A stretch of DNA of 64,000 nucleotides from Sandarakinorhabdus glacialis (GCF_014643455.1 NZ_BMJM01000007.1:118606-182605); one strand, 5' to 3'. Shown: positions 36,646 through 46,974, counted from the stretch's first letter. Made by a program: numbers and translations. The notes: generated by a model not told the origin, from the letters alone.

Positions 36646-37760
36646 GACTGGCGCTCCAGGTGCTGGACATAGCGTTCGCGGTGGTAGTTCGAGTTGCCGA
36701 AAAGTTGCGCATCGGCACGGGCGCGGCGGAGGTAGAGATGCGCCGGGTGATCCCAGGTGAAGGCGATGCCGCCGTGCATCTGGATGCTGGTGGCGGTGGT
36801 GGTCACGAATGCATCGGCGCAGGCGAAGGCTGCGAGGCTGATCGCGGCGGCGGCGTCCGGGGTGTTTTCGGCGAGGCAACGCGCGGCGTGGCGGGCGGCG
36901 GAGGTTGCGGATTCGGTCTCGAGCAGCAGGTCGGTGGCCATGTGCTTGATGGCCTGGAAGCTGCCGATGGCGCGGCCGAACTGGACGCGCGACTTGGCAT
37001 AGGCGACGGTCATGTCGAGGACCGCGCGGGCGCCGCCGGCCTGTTCGCCGGCCAGCGCCACCAGGGCAAGGTCCATGGCTTCCTGGACAGCCTCCCACGC
37101 CGGGCGGTTGCTGGCGAGGACGCGCGCCGGCACCCCAGAAAAGTTGATGCGGGCGAGGCGCAGCGTGTGGTCGAAGGTCGGCAGGGCGGCAACGGCGACG
37201 CCGGCTGTCGAGGGTTCGACTTCGAAGATGGCGGTGCCGTCAGGGGTGTCGGCGACGACTAGCAGGACGTCAGCGAGCTGGCCGTGGGTGACATAGGAGG
37301 CGGTGCCATCGAGCGTCCAGTCCTCGCCGGAGCGGGTGGCGGTAACGCCGACGCCGGCCTCGGTCCAGGTGCCGGTGGTGCCGGTGATGGCGACGGTGGC
37401 GATGCGCGAGCCGTCGGCAATGGCGGGCAGCAGGCGCGCCGCGGCCTCGGCATTGCCCAGCCCCTGCAGCAGGCCGACAGCGAGGATTCCGGTCGACAGC
37501 AATGGCGAGCAGAGCAGCGCTGCGCCTGCTTCCTCCATCACCATCTCGATCTCGATCGGGCCGCCGCCGCCGCCGCCATGGGCCTCGCCCACCAGCAGCC
37601 CGGTGATGCCCATGTCGGTAAGCCGGCGCCACAAGGCCGGGTCATGGCCGCTGTCGGTGATCATCGTGCGGCGGACATCCGCCTCGCTGCCATGGTCCTG
37701 CAACAGCCGCCGCAACGCCTCGCGAAGAGCGCCGCGATCGTCGGACGTGAATTCAGCCAT
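36642..37760 (-). CDS. Acyl-CoA dehydrogenase, short subunit type (second pair)
   Basis: The 372-residue protein carries AYAKSRVQFGRAIGSFQAIKHMATDL, HGGIAFTWDHPAHLYLRRA and the N-terminal LTDMGITGLLVGEAHGG. It precedes and overlaps its long partner by four bases, so a heteromeric complex made in equal amounts is likely. In FTWD the glutamate seen in the first pair's FTWE is replaced by aspartate. Confidence 0.88.
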   Translation of the reverse strand: MAEFTSDDRGALREALRRLLQDHGSEADVRRTMITDSGHDPALWRRLTDMGITGLLVGEAHGGGGGGPIEIEMVMEEAGAALLCSPLLSTGILAVGLLQGLGNAEAAARLLPAIADGSRIATVAITGTTGTWTEAGVGVTATRSGEDWTLDGTASYVTHGQLADVLLVVADTPDGTAIFEVEPSTAGVAVAALPTFDHTLRLARINFSGVPARVLASNRPAWEAVQEAMDLALVALAGEQAGGARAVLDMTVAYAKSRVQFGRAIGSFQAIKHMATDLLLETESATSAARHAARCLAENTPDAAAAISLAAFACADAFVTTTATSIQMHGGIAFTWDHPAHLYLRRARADAQLFGNSNYHRERYVQHLERQS

Positions 37761-37865
37761 TTACAGTCTCTCCGGGTGTACCGGCGCAGCATCGGGCGCG
37801 CTGCGATTACGGTCAACACGCGCATTGCATAGCCCTTGAACCTTTGGCCCCGGGGGACCGGCTCG

Positions 37866-38549
37866 CTAGACGGTCAGGCGATAGCCGACGCCGAGTTCGT
37901 TGACGATCAGCGTCGGCCGCGATGGATCGGGTTCGATCTTCTGGCGCAGATTGCGGACAACGATGCGCAGATATTCGATATGCTGTTCATAGCCGGCGGG
38001 CCAGGCCGCCTTGAGGATGGTCTGGTGGGTGACGACGCGGCCGGGCGCCATCGCCAGCTGCGCCAGCACGTCGTATTCCTTGCGCGTCAGGTGGACTTCC
38101 TGGTCACCAGCGTGGATGCGGCGCGTGCCGAGATCGATGCGCAGGCTGCCGGCGACGATGATCTCGTCGGCACCCTGGGCATTGATGGCATGGCGCAGGG
38201 CGGCCCGGACGCGGGCCAGAAGTTCCTCGGTGTCGAACGGCTTGGTGACATAGTCGTCGGCGCCGAGATCGAGTGCCGCGACCTTGTCGTCGGTGGCCTC
38301 GCGCGCCGACACCACCAGCACCGGCGCCTTGCCGCTTTTCTTGAGCAAAGGCAGGATTTCGAGGCCGTTGCGGTCGGGCAGGCCGAGGTCGAGCAGGATC
38401 ACGTCGGGGGTTTCGGCGCGCGCCAGGTCGAGGGCATCGCGCGCATTGGCGGCCTCGATGACGTCATAGCCGGCGCGGGCGAGGGTGGTGCCCAGCAACC
38501 GGCGGATATGCAGGTCGTCATCGACGATAAGGACACGCTGGCGGATCAT
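37866..38549 (-). CDS. kdpE: KdpE response regulator
   Basis: The 227-residue OmpR-class regulator has RVLIVDDDLHIRRLL, the phosphoacceptor in VILLDLGLPDRNG, KPFDTEELLAR and a winged-helix domain ending VNELGVGYRL. It is the last gene of the kdp cluster and overlaps kdpD by four bases. It activates kdp transcription under potassium limitation or osmotic stress. Confidence 0.95.
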   Translation of the reverse strand: MIRQRVLIVDDDLHIRRLLGTTLARAGYDVIEAANARDALDLARAETPDVILLDLGLPDRNGLEILPLLKKSGKAPVLVVSAREATDDKVAALDLGADDYVTKPFDTEELLARVRAALRHAINAQGADEIIVAGSLRIDLGTRRIHAGDQEVHLTRKEYDVLAQLAMAPGRVVTHQTILKAAWPAGYEQHIEYLRIVVRNLRQKIEPDPSRPTLIVNELGVGYRLTV

Positions 38550-41209
38550 TCGTCCTCGCTCGCTTCGTGTTCGCGGACCAGCAGCGCCTCGGGGAAGATC
38601 AGGCTGAAGTCTGCCCCGCCGGAATCGGCGCGATTGCCGGCGCGGGCGGTGATGCCCATGGCTTCGGCGAATCCCCTGACGATGGCCAGCCCCAGCCCGG
38701 TCCCGGAAGGGCTGCGGTCAGAGCCTTCGAGGCGGCGGAAGCGTTCGAAAACCTCGGTCTCGGTGCCCGGCGGCAGGCCCGGACCGGTATCGACGACGTG
38801 AAGGACAAGCTCGCCGACCCGGCGCTCGCCGCGAATGGTGATCGGCGTGCCGGGGTCGCCATAGCGGCCGGCATTGTCGAGCAGGTTGAGCAGGCAATGG
38901 TGGAAAAGCTGCGGGTCGACCAGCACCAGCGGCAGGCTTGGCGGCACCTCGAGATTGATGTGATGACCGGCGAGCGTGGTGCGCATGTCGTGGACGGCGG
39001 CAGCGACGGCGTCGGTCAGGTCGGTGGGTTCGGTGCGCAGCTTGAGGGCGCCGGCCTCGACGCGCGCCATGTCGAGCAGGTTGGAGACGAAGCGATTAAG
39101 GCGGAGCGCCTCGCTTTCGATGGTTTCGACGAGCTCGGGGGTATAGCCGCCGCGCAATTGCCGCGCCGCCGCGAGCACCGAGGTCAGCGGCGTGCGCAGG
39201 TCGTGGCTGACGGACGACAGCAGCGCCGAGCGCAGGCGATCGCGTTCGCGCACCGTCTCGAGGTCGCGCATCTCGGCTTCGAGGCGCAGGCGTTCGAGCG
39301 CCAGCGCCGCCTGGTCGAGCAGGTTGGTCAGCAACGGCAGCTGGTCGGATCTCAGCGGGTCGCCGCCGTCCTCGCGGGCGAGGCCGATGACGGCCAGCGT
39401 GTGCCCGCCGGCGGTGAGCGGCATGAACAGCCATTCGGACGCGGCGAGGGTGCCCGAGCCGCGGCCTGCTGGCTTGCCGGTATCCTGGACCCATTGCGCG
39501 GCCGCCATTTCCATCGCTTCGAGGCGGGTGTCGGGGGATGTCGAGGCCTGGACAACGAGGCCAGTCGTCGTCGGTTCGAGCAAGGCGGTGCGCAGGTCGA
39601 ACAGCCGGCCGATTTCGGCGCAGATGGTGCGCTGTACCTCGGTGCGGTCGCCGAGCGAGGTCAGCCGGCGCAGGAAGCCCGCCAGCGTGGCGTTGGCGCG
39701 CGCGCCGGCAGCAGCGAGGTCGGCCTGGACCCGGACCCGCGCCGTCAACTGGCTCGTCGCCGCGGCGACGCCGAGCAGCACGATCAGCGAGACGACATTT
39801 TCGGGATTGTCGACCGACAGCGTGCCGACCGGCGGCAGGAAGAAGAAATTATAGGCAAGCGACGAGACGAGGCCGGCAGCAATACCGGTACGCAGGCCGA
39901 ACAGGCTGGCGGACGCCATCACGGGCAGCAGGTAGAGCAGCGCGACGTTCCCGAGCTCGAGGATGCTGAGCAGCGCCGACGCGGCCGCGGTGACGACGGC
40001 GACCATCAGCAGCATCCACGCATAGCCGGAGCGGGCGCCCCAGGTGCCGGGCTGGCGGATACGGACCGAGGCCGCGGCCGCGGTCTCGGTCGGCAGGACA
40101 TGGACGGCGATGCCGGGGGTTTCGCGCACGAGGCGATCGACGACCGAGCCATGGCGAAGTTCGAACCAGCGGGATCGCGCCGATTTGCCGACGACGATCA
40201 GCGTGGCGCGCGCGTCGACGGCGTAGCGCTTCAGGCCCTCGACGACGCTGGTTTCGGGGACGGTGGCGACGGCGGCGCCGAGCTGGGTCGCCAGGTTGAG
40301 AGTCGCGGCGATGCGGCGGTGATCGTCCTTGCCGAGCTGTTGCCCGCGCGGGGTTTCGACATGGACGACGGTCCAAGGTGCGTGCAGGGCGTCGGCGATG
40401 CGTTTTGTGGCGCGGACCAGCCCATCGGCGCCCGGCTGTTCGGAAATGGCGACGATGATGCGCTCGCTGCCGGCCCAGGTGCCGCCCAGCGCATTGGCGC
40501 GGACATGATCGAGCATCTGGGCATCGACCGCCTGGGCGGCGCGCCGCAGCGCGAGTTCGCGGAGGGCCGACAGGTTCGACTTGGAAAAGAAGTGCGCCAG
40601 CGCGCGGGTGGCCTCCTGCGGCAGATAGACCTTGCCGTCCTTGAGGCGCTGGATGAGCTCGTCGGGGGGAATGTCGACGACTTCGATCTCGGCAGCTTCG
40701 AGGATGCTGTCGGGGACGGTTTCGCGGACGCGGACGCGGGTGAACGACGCGATGACGTCGTTAAGGCTTTCGACGTGCTGGATGTTGATCGTCGAATAGA
40801 CATGGATGCCCGCCGCCAGCAGTTCCTCGACGTCCTGGTAGCGCTTGGCGTGGCGGCTGCCCGGCGCATTGGTATGGGCGAGTTCGTCGACGAGGACGAG
40901 CTTGGGCCGGCGCGCGAGGATGGCGTCGATGTCCATCTCGTACAGGGTGCGGCCCTCGTAGGCGATCTCGCGGCGCGGCACGATCTCCTGGCCCTTGGTC
41001 AGCGCCTCGGTTTCGGCGCGGCCATGGGTTTCGACGACGCCGATGACGACATCGGTGCCGTCGCGACGCTGGGCGGCGCCTTCGGACAGCATCTCGTAGG
41101 TCTTGCCGACGCCGGGCGCGGCGCCGAGGAAGATCTTCAGGCGTCCGAGGCCTTCCTGCGCGGCGGCGCGGAGAAAGGCCTCGGGAGGCGGTCGGTCGCG
41201 TTCTGTCAA
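38546..41209 (-). CDS. kdpD: KdpD potassium/osmotic sensor kinase
   Basis: The 887-residue membrane kinase has the N-terminal KdpD domain with P-loop GAAPGVGKT (29-37) and LVDELAHTNAPGSRH. A universal-stress-protein domain (about 250-370) follows, then four membrane helices (about 400-500), a GAF-like region, the H-box SVSHDLRTPL (about 665) and the ATPase motif GTGLGLAIV. All parts are present and in the usual order. It overlaps both kdpC and kdpE by four bases. Confidence 0.96.
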   Translation of the reverse strand: MTERDRPPPEAFLRAAAQEGLGRLKIFLGAAPGVGKTYEMLSEGAAQRRDGTDVVIGVVETHGRAETEALTKGQEIVPRREIAYEGRTLYEMDIDAILARRPKLVLVDELAHTNAPGSRHAKRYQDVEELLAAGIHVYSTINIQHVESLNDVIASFTRVRVRETVPDSILEAAEIEVVDIPPDELIQRLKDGKVYLPQEATRALAHFFSKSNLSALRELALRRAAQAVDAQMLDHVRANALGGTWAGSERIIVAISEQPGADGLVRATKRIADALHAPWTVVHVETPRGQQLGKDDHRRIAATLNLATQLGAAVATVPETSVVEGLKRYAVDARATLIVVGKSARSRWFELRHGSVVDRLVRETPGIAVHVLPTETAAAASVRIRQPGTWGARSGYAWMLLMVAVVTAAASALLSILELGNVALLYLLPVMASASLFGLRTGIAAGLVSSLAYNFFFLPPVGTLSVDNPENVVSLIVLLGVAAATSQLTARVRVQADLAAAGARANATLAGFLRRLTSLGDRTEVQRTICAEIGRLFDLRTALLEPTTTGLVVQASTSPDTRLEAMEMAAAQWVQDTGKPAGRGSGTLAASEWLFMPLTAGGHTLAVIGLAREDGGDPLRSDQLPLLTNLLDQAALALERLRLEAEMRDLETVRERDRLRSALLSSVSHDLRTPLTSVLAAARQLRGGYTPELVETIESEALRLNRFVSNLLDMARVEAGALKLRTEPTDLTDAVAAAVHDMRTTLAGHHINLEVPPSLPLVLVDPQLFHHCLLNLLDNAGRYGDPGTPITIRGERRVGELVLHVVDTGPGLPPGTETEVFERFRRLEGSDRSPSGTGLGLAIVRGFAEAMGITARAGNRADSGGADFSLIFPEALLVREHEASEDE

Positions 41210-41838
41210 AGGGCAGGTGCCGGGACGATGGCGATGGCCCCGGCAGGTGCCGGAGCGATGGCAGCAACCTTCAACCGGTCGAGGCTGCGGTTGAGCGCCA
41301 GCACGTTGACGCGGGGTTCGCCGAGGAAGCCGGCCAGCGGCAGCACGATCGCTGCGTCGACGAGCGCCTTGACCTCGGCCTGAGGCAGGCCGCGGACCTT
41401 GGCGATACGCGGCACCTGGACGAGCGCGGCGGCGGGCGACAGGTCGGGATCGAGGCCCGAGCCCGATGCGGTGACAAGGTCGTTCGGGACGATGGCGACA
41501 CCTTCGGCCTGGCGTTTGTCGACATCGGCCTTGACCCGGTCGGCGAGTGCCTGCGACGTCGGCCCGAGATTGCTGCCCGACGACGACATGCCGTCATAGC
41601 CCTTGCCGGCTGCCGATGGCCGAGTCTGGAAATAGCGATCCGAGACAAAGGCCTGGCCGACGACTGCCGACCCGATAACCTTGCCGTTTTCGGTGACCAG
41701 GCTGCCGTTGGCGGCGTTCGGGAAAAGCAATTGTCCGATGCCGGTCATGGCGAGTGGATAGACCAGCCCGAGCAGCAAAGCGAACAGGATCGTCAGGACG
41801 ATGGCCGGTCGGACGGCGCTGAAGATTTCTTTGTTCAT
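41206..41838 (-). CDS. kdpC: Potassium-transporting ATPase subunit KdpC
   Basis: The 210-residue subunit has one N-terminal membrane helix (about 10-32: AIVLTILFALLLGLVYPLAMTG), FQTRPSAAGKGYDGMSSSGSNLGP and the C-terminal DLSPAAALVQVPRIAKVRGL region. The extreme C-terminus has an Ala/Pro-rich extension (KVAAIAPAPAGAIAIVPA) that is not part of the usual family. It lies 11 bases after kdpB. Confidence 0.95.
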   Translation of the reverse strand: MNKEIFSAVRPAIVLTILFALLLGLVYPLAMTGIGQLLFPNAANGSLVTENGKVIGSAVVGQAFVSDRYFQTRPSAAGKGYDGMSSSGSNLGPTSQALADRVKADVDKRQAEGVAIVPNDLVTASGSGLDPDLSPAAALVQVPRIAKVRGLPQAEVKALVDAAIVLPLAGFLGEPRVNVLALNRSLDRLKVAAIAPAPAGAIAIVPAPAL

Positions 41839-41849
41839 GAGCGTTTATT

Positions 41850-43880
41850 CTAGACGAGGCCAAGGCCATTGACGGCAAGGTCGATGAGCTTGATCCCGAT
41901 GAACGGCGCGACCAGGCCACCGAGACCATAGACCGCAAGGTTGCGTGACAACAGGGCACCGGCGCCCATCGGGCGATAGGTGACGCCCTTCAGGGCAAGC
42001 GGCACCAGCAGCGGAATGATCAGTGCGTTGAAGATGATCGCCGACAATATGGCGCTCTCGGGTGTCGCCAGCCCCATGACGTTGAGCACGCCGAGCCCGG
42101 GGTAGAGCACGATGAACATCGCCGGGATGATGGCGAAATATTTGGCGACATCGTTGGCGACCGAGAAAGTGGTCAGCGCGCCGCGGGTCATCAGCAGCTG
42201 TTTGCCGAGGCCGACGATCTCGATCAGCTTGGTCGGATCGCTGTCGAGATCGACCATGTTGCCGGCCTCGCGTGCGGCCTGGGTGCCGGTGTTCATCGCC
42301 ACCCCGACATCGGCCTGCGCCAATGCCGGTGCATCGTTGGTGCCGTCGCCGCACATCGCCACCAGACGCCCGCCTTCTTGCTCCTTGCGGATCAGTGCCA
42401 GTTTGTCCTCGGGGGTTGCCTGGGCGAGGAAATCATCGACGCCGGCTTCGGCGGCGATGGCGGCAGCGGTGAGCGGGTTGTCGCCGGTGATCATCACCGT
42501 GCGGATGCCCATGGCGCGGAGCTCGCCGAAGCGCTCGCGGATGCCGGCCTTGACAATATCCTTGAGGAAGATCGCCCCGAGCAGGCGGCCATCCTTGACG
42601 ACCGCCAAGGGCGTGCCGCCGGCGCGGCCGATCTCGTCGGTGATGCGGCGCAGTTCGGTCGAGGCGGCGGAGCCCGACGCTTCGGGGGTAGCGGCGAGGA
42701 CGGAGTCGACCGCGCCCTTCTGGATCAGCGAGCCGCCGGTGCGGACGCCCGAGATGCGGGTTTGCGCGGTGAACGCGATGACTTCGGCGCCGGCGGGCAG
42801 TGCCGTCATCGCGATGTTGAACTTCTCGCGGGCCAGCACGACGATCGAGCGGCCTTCGGGGGTTTCGTCGGCGAGGCTGGCGAGCAGCGCCGCTTCGGCC
42901 AGCTCCTCGGGCCGCGTGCCGCCGACGGTGCGAAACTCGCTTGCCTGGCGGTCGCCGATGGTGATGGTACCCGTCTTGTCGAGCAGCAACACGTCGATAT
43001 CGCCGGCCGCCTCGACGGCCCGGCCGGATTTGGCGAGCACGTTGAAGCGCACCAGCCGGTCCATGCCGGCGATACCGATCGCCGACAGCAGGGCGGCGAT
43101 CGTCGTCGGGATGAGGGTGATCAGCAGCGCGGCGAGGATGGTGACCGGGATGCTGCCGCCGGCATAGCTGGCGAAGCCAGGGATGGTCGCGACGGCGATC
43201 AGGAAGATGATCGTCAGGCCGACGAGCAGGATCGTCAGTGCGATCTCGTTGGGGGTCTTCTGGCGTTCGGCGCCTTCGACCAGCGCGATCATGCGATCGA
43301 GAAAGCCTTCGCCGGGGTTGACGCTGACGCGTACGCGGATCTCGTCGGAAACGACGCGGGTACCGGCGGTGACGGCCGACCGGTCGCCGCCGGCCTCGCG
43401 GATGACGGGTGCGCTCTCGCCGGTGATGGCGGCCTCGTTGACGGAGGCAACGCCGGCGACGACTTCACCGTCCGAGGGGATCAGTTCGCCCATGGTGACG
43501 ACGACGATGTCGCCGACCCTGAGCGCGCTGGCAGCGACGTTCTCGATGTCGTCGCCCTTGACCCGCCGCGCGGTCAGCTCGGCCTTGGTGGCGCGCAGGC
43601 TGGCGGCCTGGGCCTTGCCGCGGCCTTCGGCGATCGCCTCGGCGAAGGTGCCGAACAACACCGTCAACCACAGCCAGATGACGAGTTGCAGCTTGAAGCC
43701 GAAGGCCAGGCCGTCGCTGCCGATGAACAGCAGCACCGTCACCAGCACGGCGACAACGGCGGTGACGAACATCACCGGGTTGCGCACCAGCTGGCGCGGA
43801 TCGAGCTTGCGGAAGGCGTCGCCGATCGCCGGAACGATCAGGTCGGCGGTGAACAACGAGGGGGTGGAGGTGCGAGCCAT
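41850..43880 (-). CDS. kdpB: Potassium-transporting P-type ATPase KdpB
   Basis: The 676-residue catalytic subunit has the phosphorylation motif DKTGT (about residue 300), TGESAPV, the [16 protein letters not shown] hinge and eight hydrophobic segments. It hydrolyses ATP to drive potassium uptake through KdpA in the inner membrane. Length and motifs are normal, and it sits between kdpA and kdpC. Confidence 0.97.
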   Translation of the reverse strand: MARTSTPSLFTADLIVPAIGDAFRKLDPRQLVRNPVMFVTAVVAVLVTVLLFIGSDGLAFGFKLQLVIWLWLTVLFGTFAEAIAEGRGKAQAASLRATKAELTARRVKGDDIENVAASALRVGDIVVVTMGELIPSDGEVVAGVASVNEAAITGESAPVIREAGGDRSAVTAGTRVVSDEIRVRVSVNPGEGFLDRMIALVEGAERQKTPNEIALTILLVGLTIIFLIAVATIPGFASYAGGSIPVTILAALLITLIPTTIAALLSAIGIAGMDRLVRFNVLAKSGRAVEAAGDIDVLLLDKTGTITIGDRQASEFRTVGGTRPEELAEAALLASLADETPEGRSIVVLAREKFNIAMTALPAGAEVIAFTAQTRISGVRTGGSLIQKGAVDSVLAATPEASGSAASTELRRITDEIGRAGGTPLAVVKDGRLLGAIFLKDIVKAGIRERFGELRAMGIRTVMITGDNPLTAAAIAAEAGVDDFLAQATPEDKLALIRKEQEGGRLVAMCGDGTNDAPALAQADVGVAMNTGTQAAREAGNMVDLDSDPTKLIEIVGLGKQLLMTRGALTTFSVANDVAKYFAIIPAMFIVLYPGLGVLNVMGLATPESAILSAIIFNALIIPLLVPLALKGVTYRPMGAGALLSRNLAVYGLGGLVAPFIGIKLIDLAVNGLGLV

Positions 43881-43896
43881 GACAGCGCTTTTCCGA

Positions 43897-45600
43897 TCAG
43901 GACAGTTTGCCGTCGATCATCGCGAGATGGTCGACGATGGGGCCGAGCGCGAGGCTGGGCAGGAAGGTGAGGCCGCCGAGGATCAGGATGATGCCGACGA
44001 GCAAGCCGACCCACAAAGGCCCGGTTGTCGGCAGCGAGCCCGCGCTGGTCGGCGTGTACCGCTTGGCCGCGAGGCTGCCGGCGATGGCCAGCATCGGCAC
44101 GATCACGAAGAAGCGCCCCAGCCACATGGCGACCCCGAGCAGGCCGTTGTAGAATGGCGTGTTGGCGGTCAGGCCGACAAAGGCCGAGCCGTTGTTGGCG
44201 GTGGCACTCGTGAACGCATAGAGGATCTCCGAGAAGCCGTGCGGCCCCTTGTTGAGCGGACCCGCCAGCCCGGCATCCATCACCGATGCGAGCGATGTCA
44301 TCCCGAGGATGGCGAGCGGCAGCACGGCGATCGCCAGGACGGCCAGCTTGACCTCGCGCGATTCGATCTTTTTGCCGACATATTCCGGGGTCCGGCCGAC
44401 CATCAGCCCGGCGACGAACACCGCGAGGATGGCGAACATCAGGAAGCCGTAGATACCCGCGCCGACGCCGCCGATGACGACTTCGCCAAGCTGCATGTTG
44501 AACAGCGGGATCATGCCGCCCAATGCCGTGAAGCTGTCGTGCATCGCGTTGACGGCGCCGCAGGATGCCGCCGTGGTGACGACCGCGAACAGCGACGAGG
44601 CGACGATGCCGAAGCGGACTTCCTTGCCCTCCATGTTGCCGCCGGCGACGCCGAGGCCGTGGAGGACGGGGTTGCCGATGGCTTCCTGCCAGTAGGTGAT
44701 GCCGACGCCGACGACGAACAGCACGAGCATCGCGGTGAGGATCGCCCAGCCCTGGCGCTGGTTGCCCACCGCCTTGCCGAACACCCAGGTCATGCCGAAG
44801 GCGATGACGAAGATCGACAGCATCTGGACCAGGTTGGTGATGGCGTTGGGGTTTTCGAACGGATGCGCCGAGTTGGCGTTGAAGAAGCCGCCACCATTGG
44901 TGCCGAGCATCTTGATCGCTTCCTGGCTCGCCACCGGCCCGAGTGCGAGCGTCTGTGTTGCGCCTTCGACGGTCGTGACTTCGACCGAGGCGGCGAGCGT
45001 CTGCGGCACGCCATTGGCAATGTGGAACAGCGCCGAGATCATGCACAGCGGCAGCAGCAGGTACAGCGTCACCCGCGTCATGTCGGCCCAGAAATTGCCG
45101 ATGCCGGCAGCACTGCGCCGCGCGAAACCGCGGAACAGTGCGAATGCCAGCGCGATGCCGGTCGCTGCCGACAGGAAGTTATGGATGGTCAGGCCGAGCA
45201 TCTGCGAGAGGTTCGACAGGGTCGATTCGCCGCCATAGCTCTGCCAGTTGGTGTTGGTGGCAAAACTTATCGCGGTATTGAACGACAGATGCTCGCTGGC
45301 AGCGCCATAGCCGAGGCCGTTGAGCGGCAGCACGCCCTGCAGGCGCAGCACCGCATAGGTAAACAGCAGCAGGACGAAGTTGAAGACGAGCATATGGACG
45401 GCGTAGCGCCGCCAGCCCTGGTCGACGGTCGGATCGATGCCGGCGAGCCGGTAGAAGCCGCTTTCAACGGGGCCGAGCACGACATGAAGCGGTGTGCGCC
45501 GGCCTTCGAAAAGGGCGTGCAGCCACATGCCCATGGGTTTGGTCAGCACCAGCAAGATGCCGATGAAGAGCGCGATAAGGGTCCAGCCCTGAATGGTCAT
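43897..45600 (-). CDS. kdpA: Potassium-transporting ATPase subunit KdpA
   Basis: The 567-residue channel-like subunit binds and translocates potassium. It has many membrane helices and the family selectivity-filter regions, e.g. [29 protein letters not shown] and [11 protein letters not shown] ribosome-binding site GGGAAG precedes the ATG by five bases. It lies 10 bases after kdpF. Confidence 0.96.
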   Translation of the reverse strand: MTIQGWTLIALFIGILLVLTKPMGMWLHALFEGRRTPLHVVLGPVESGFYRLAGIDPTVDQGWRRYAVHMLVFNFVLLLFTYAVLRLQGVLPLNGLGYGAASEHLSFNTAISFATNTNWQSYGGESTLSNLSQMLGLTIHNFLSAATGIALAFALFRGFARRSAAGIGNFWADMTRVTLYLLLPLCMISALFHIANGVPQTLAASVEVTTVEGATQTLALGPVASQEAIKMLGTNGGGFFNANSAHPFENPNAITNLVQMLSIFVIAFGMTWVFGKAVGNQRQGWAILTAMLVLFVVGVGITYWQEAIGNPVLHGLGVAGGNMEGKEVRFGIVASSLFAVVTTAASCGAVNAMHDSFTALGGMIPLFNMQLGEVVIGGVGAGIYGFLMFAILAVFVAGLMVGRTPEYVGKKIESREVKLAVLAIAVLPLAILGMTSLASVMDAGLAGPLNKGPHGFSEILYAFTSATANNGSAFVGLTANTPFYNGLLGVAMWLGRFFVIVPMLAIAGSLAAKRYTPTSAGSLPTTGPLWVGLLVGIILILGGLTFLPSLALGPIVDHLAMIDGKLS

Positions 45601-45610
45601 TGCAGCTTCC

Positions 45611-45700
45611 CTAGAAACGTTCGGGCCTGACCAGCACGGCCAGGAGATAAAGGAGAAGTGCCACCGCGGTGATCGCGGCGAGCCAAAGATCGATGGTCAT
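45611..45700 (-). CDS. kdpF: KdpF small membrane subunit
   Basis: This 29-residue hydrophobic peptide reads [13 protein letters not shown] near the start and ends VLVRPERF, with a single membrane helix. Size, the final Arg-Pro-Glu-Arg-Phe and position directly before kdpA match KdpF, which stabilises the Kdp complex. Confidence 0.9.
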   Translation of the reverse strand: MTIDLWLAAITAVALLLYLLAVLVRPERF

Positions 45701-45704
45701 CGGT

Positions 45705-45788
45705 TCAGGCTTTGTCGCACAGGCGGATATAGGCGAGCGTCGCCGCCATCAGTCCGAACAGGATGGCGATCCAGAGAATGTCTTGCAT
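45705..45788 (-). CDS. 27-residue membrane peptide at the head of the kdp genes
   Basis: A 27-residue frame beginning MQDILWIAILFGLMAATL and ending in RLCDKA has a good ribosome-binding site (GGGGA, eight bases before ATG). It encodes one membrane helix. Similar tiny proteins precede kdpF in other proteobacterial kdp operons. It begins 27 bases after the TorF porin stop and ends four bases before kdpF. A regulatory or assembly role in Kdp is inferred from position only. Confidence 0.7.
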   Translation of the reverse strand: MQDILWIAILFGLMAATLAYIRLCDKA

Positions 45789-45815
45789 GGTCAATATCCC
45801 CGTTCTTCGGCTCGA

Positions 45816-46697
45816 CTAGAAAGCGGCGCTGATCGAGAAGAACACTTTGCTGCCGGCAATGGAAGAACCGTCCTTTGTCGACGAGAAGTTCGGCTGCAGC
45901 TGCAGATATTCGGGGCTGCTGGTGTCGATGTCGGTATCGACATAGGCGACACCCAGCGTCACCGGGCCGACAAGCACGTCCATACCAAGCAACCAGTCGA
46001 CGTATCTGCCCGTCGGCGCGACGCTGGTGCCGTTCGGGCCAAGGCCGGGGTTGCCGTCGGAATAACCGATATGCGCCTTCAGGGTCACCGGTGTGTTCTT
46101 GATGCCATAGGCAGCGTCGCCCCAGACATAGAGATTGTCCTCCTTCTCGCCGGCGACGCTGGTCGGGGTGTTCGACCAGTTGCCGAGCGCCTCCTGCGAC
46201 GGGGCGTAAGCGACGCCCGCAAGCAACGACAATTGGCCGGTCGTGCCCGACAGCTTGATATAGGGCTCGGCGAAATCGGTGATCTTGGCGCCGCCTGGAT
46301 ACATGTACCAGGTCAGGCCGACATCGAGGGTGCCGCCGGCGACGGGCAGCTTGTAGCCGCCGAACAGGTCGAGTTCGAGATTCGGCCCGCCGAAAGTGCC
46401 CCAACCCGCCAGGTTCGACGCCCAGAACCCGGCATAAAGCCCTGTTTCACGGTTGACGGTCAGGCCGCCCTGGACGGCAAAGCCCTTGTCCGACTGCGAG
46501 ACGCCGCGGAAGCGATAGTCGGTGACGAGTGCCGTCGATCCGGTGACGGTGAGGGCCGGCCCAGCCGCCACTTGCGCGGCGGCAGCGGACACAGCCTCCT
46601 CCTGCGCGGCGGGGGTGGTCGCGGCCATGTCCTGCGCGGCGGCGGGAACGGCGATGCCGGCAAGAATTGCGGCGATGTAGACATTCGATGAAGTCAT
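45816..46697 (-). CDS. TorF family putative porin
   Basis: The 293-residue protein has a signal peptide (MTSSNVYIAAILAGIAVPAAAQ) and alternating beta strands. The family start of the mature barrel is GSTALVTDYRFRGVSQSDKG and the C-terminus ends in aromatic Phe, as outer-membrane barrels do. The TorF family is proposed to form outer-membrane pores. It lies upstream of the kdp genes on the same strand with only 27 bases between, so it may admit potassium for Kdp. Confidence 0.85.
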   Translation of the reverse strand: MTSSNVYIAAILAGIAVPAAAQDMAATTPAAQEEAVSAAAAQVAAGPALTVTGSTALVTDYRFRGVSQSDKGFAVQGGLTVNRETGLYAGFWASNLAGWGTFGGPNLELDLFGGYKLPVAGGTLDVGLTWYMYPGGAKITDFAEPYIKLSGTTGQLSLLAGVAYAPSQEALGNWSNTPTSVAGEKEDNLYVWGDAAYGIKNTPVTLKAHIGYSDGNPGLGPNGTSVAPTGRYVDWLLGMDVLVGPVTLGVAYVDTDIDTSSPEYLQLQPNFSSTKDGSSIAGSKVFFSISAAF

Positions 46698-46797
46698 CTT
46701 GGTTTTTCCGTGTTCAGATGTTGCGATGCGACGAGAAACGATGGTGCGCAGTTACAAGGCTGCGGCATTGGCGAACGAGGGCGAAGAATCGCCCGCG

Positions 46798-46817
46798 ACA
46801 TAGTATTTGCCTATGTT
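46798..46817 (-). promoter_or_regulatory. CATAGTATTTGC motif upstream of the porin gene
   Basis: The 12-base sequence CATAGTATTTGC (46799-46810) lies about 102 bases upstream of the torF start. On the minus strand it reads GCAAATACTATG, with TACTAT as a possible -10 box and a preceding partial copy GCAAACATAG. An identical 12-mer stands about 104 bases upstream of the next minus-strand ORF. Confidence 0.45.
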
Positions 46818-46842
46818 TGCCGGCCCGGGCGGCCGGTTCGGG

Positions 46843-46974
46843 TCAGGCGCCGAGGAATGCCATGATGGCGGCGAAGACCGCGACGGGACCCAGGGTTGCC
46901 GCGAGGAACAGGAACATGCCGGCCCGGTGCGGACATCCGGCCGGACCGATATGGGGGCGAACACGGTGGCTCAT
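46843..46974 (-). CDS. Small membrane protein, 43 residues (hypothetical)
   Basis: A 43-residue frame begins MSHRVRPHIGPAGCPHRAG and continues into one strongly hydrophobic helix (about 20-42). It is the only plausible gene in the 486-base spacer between the TorF porin and DUF1993 genes. AAAGGA lies 12 bases before the ATG, a rather long spacing. The GCAAATACTATG motif shared with torF supports expression. I do not recognise a family. Confidence 0.45.
   Translation of the reverse strand: MSHRVRPHIGPAGCPHRAGMFLFLAATLGPVAVFAAIMAFLGA

Noticed and set aside
38567..45630. Very long plus-strand frames (up to 938 codons) antisense to the kdp genes
   Set aside because: They are complementary shadows of kdpD, kdpB and kdpA, whose motifs are unambiguous.
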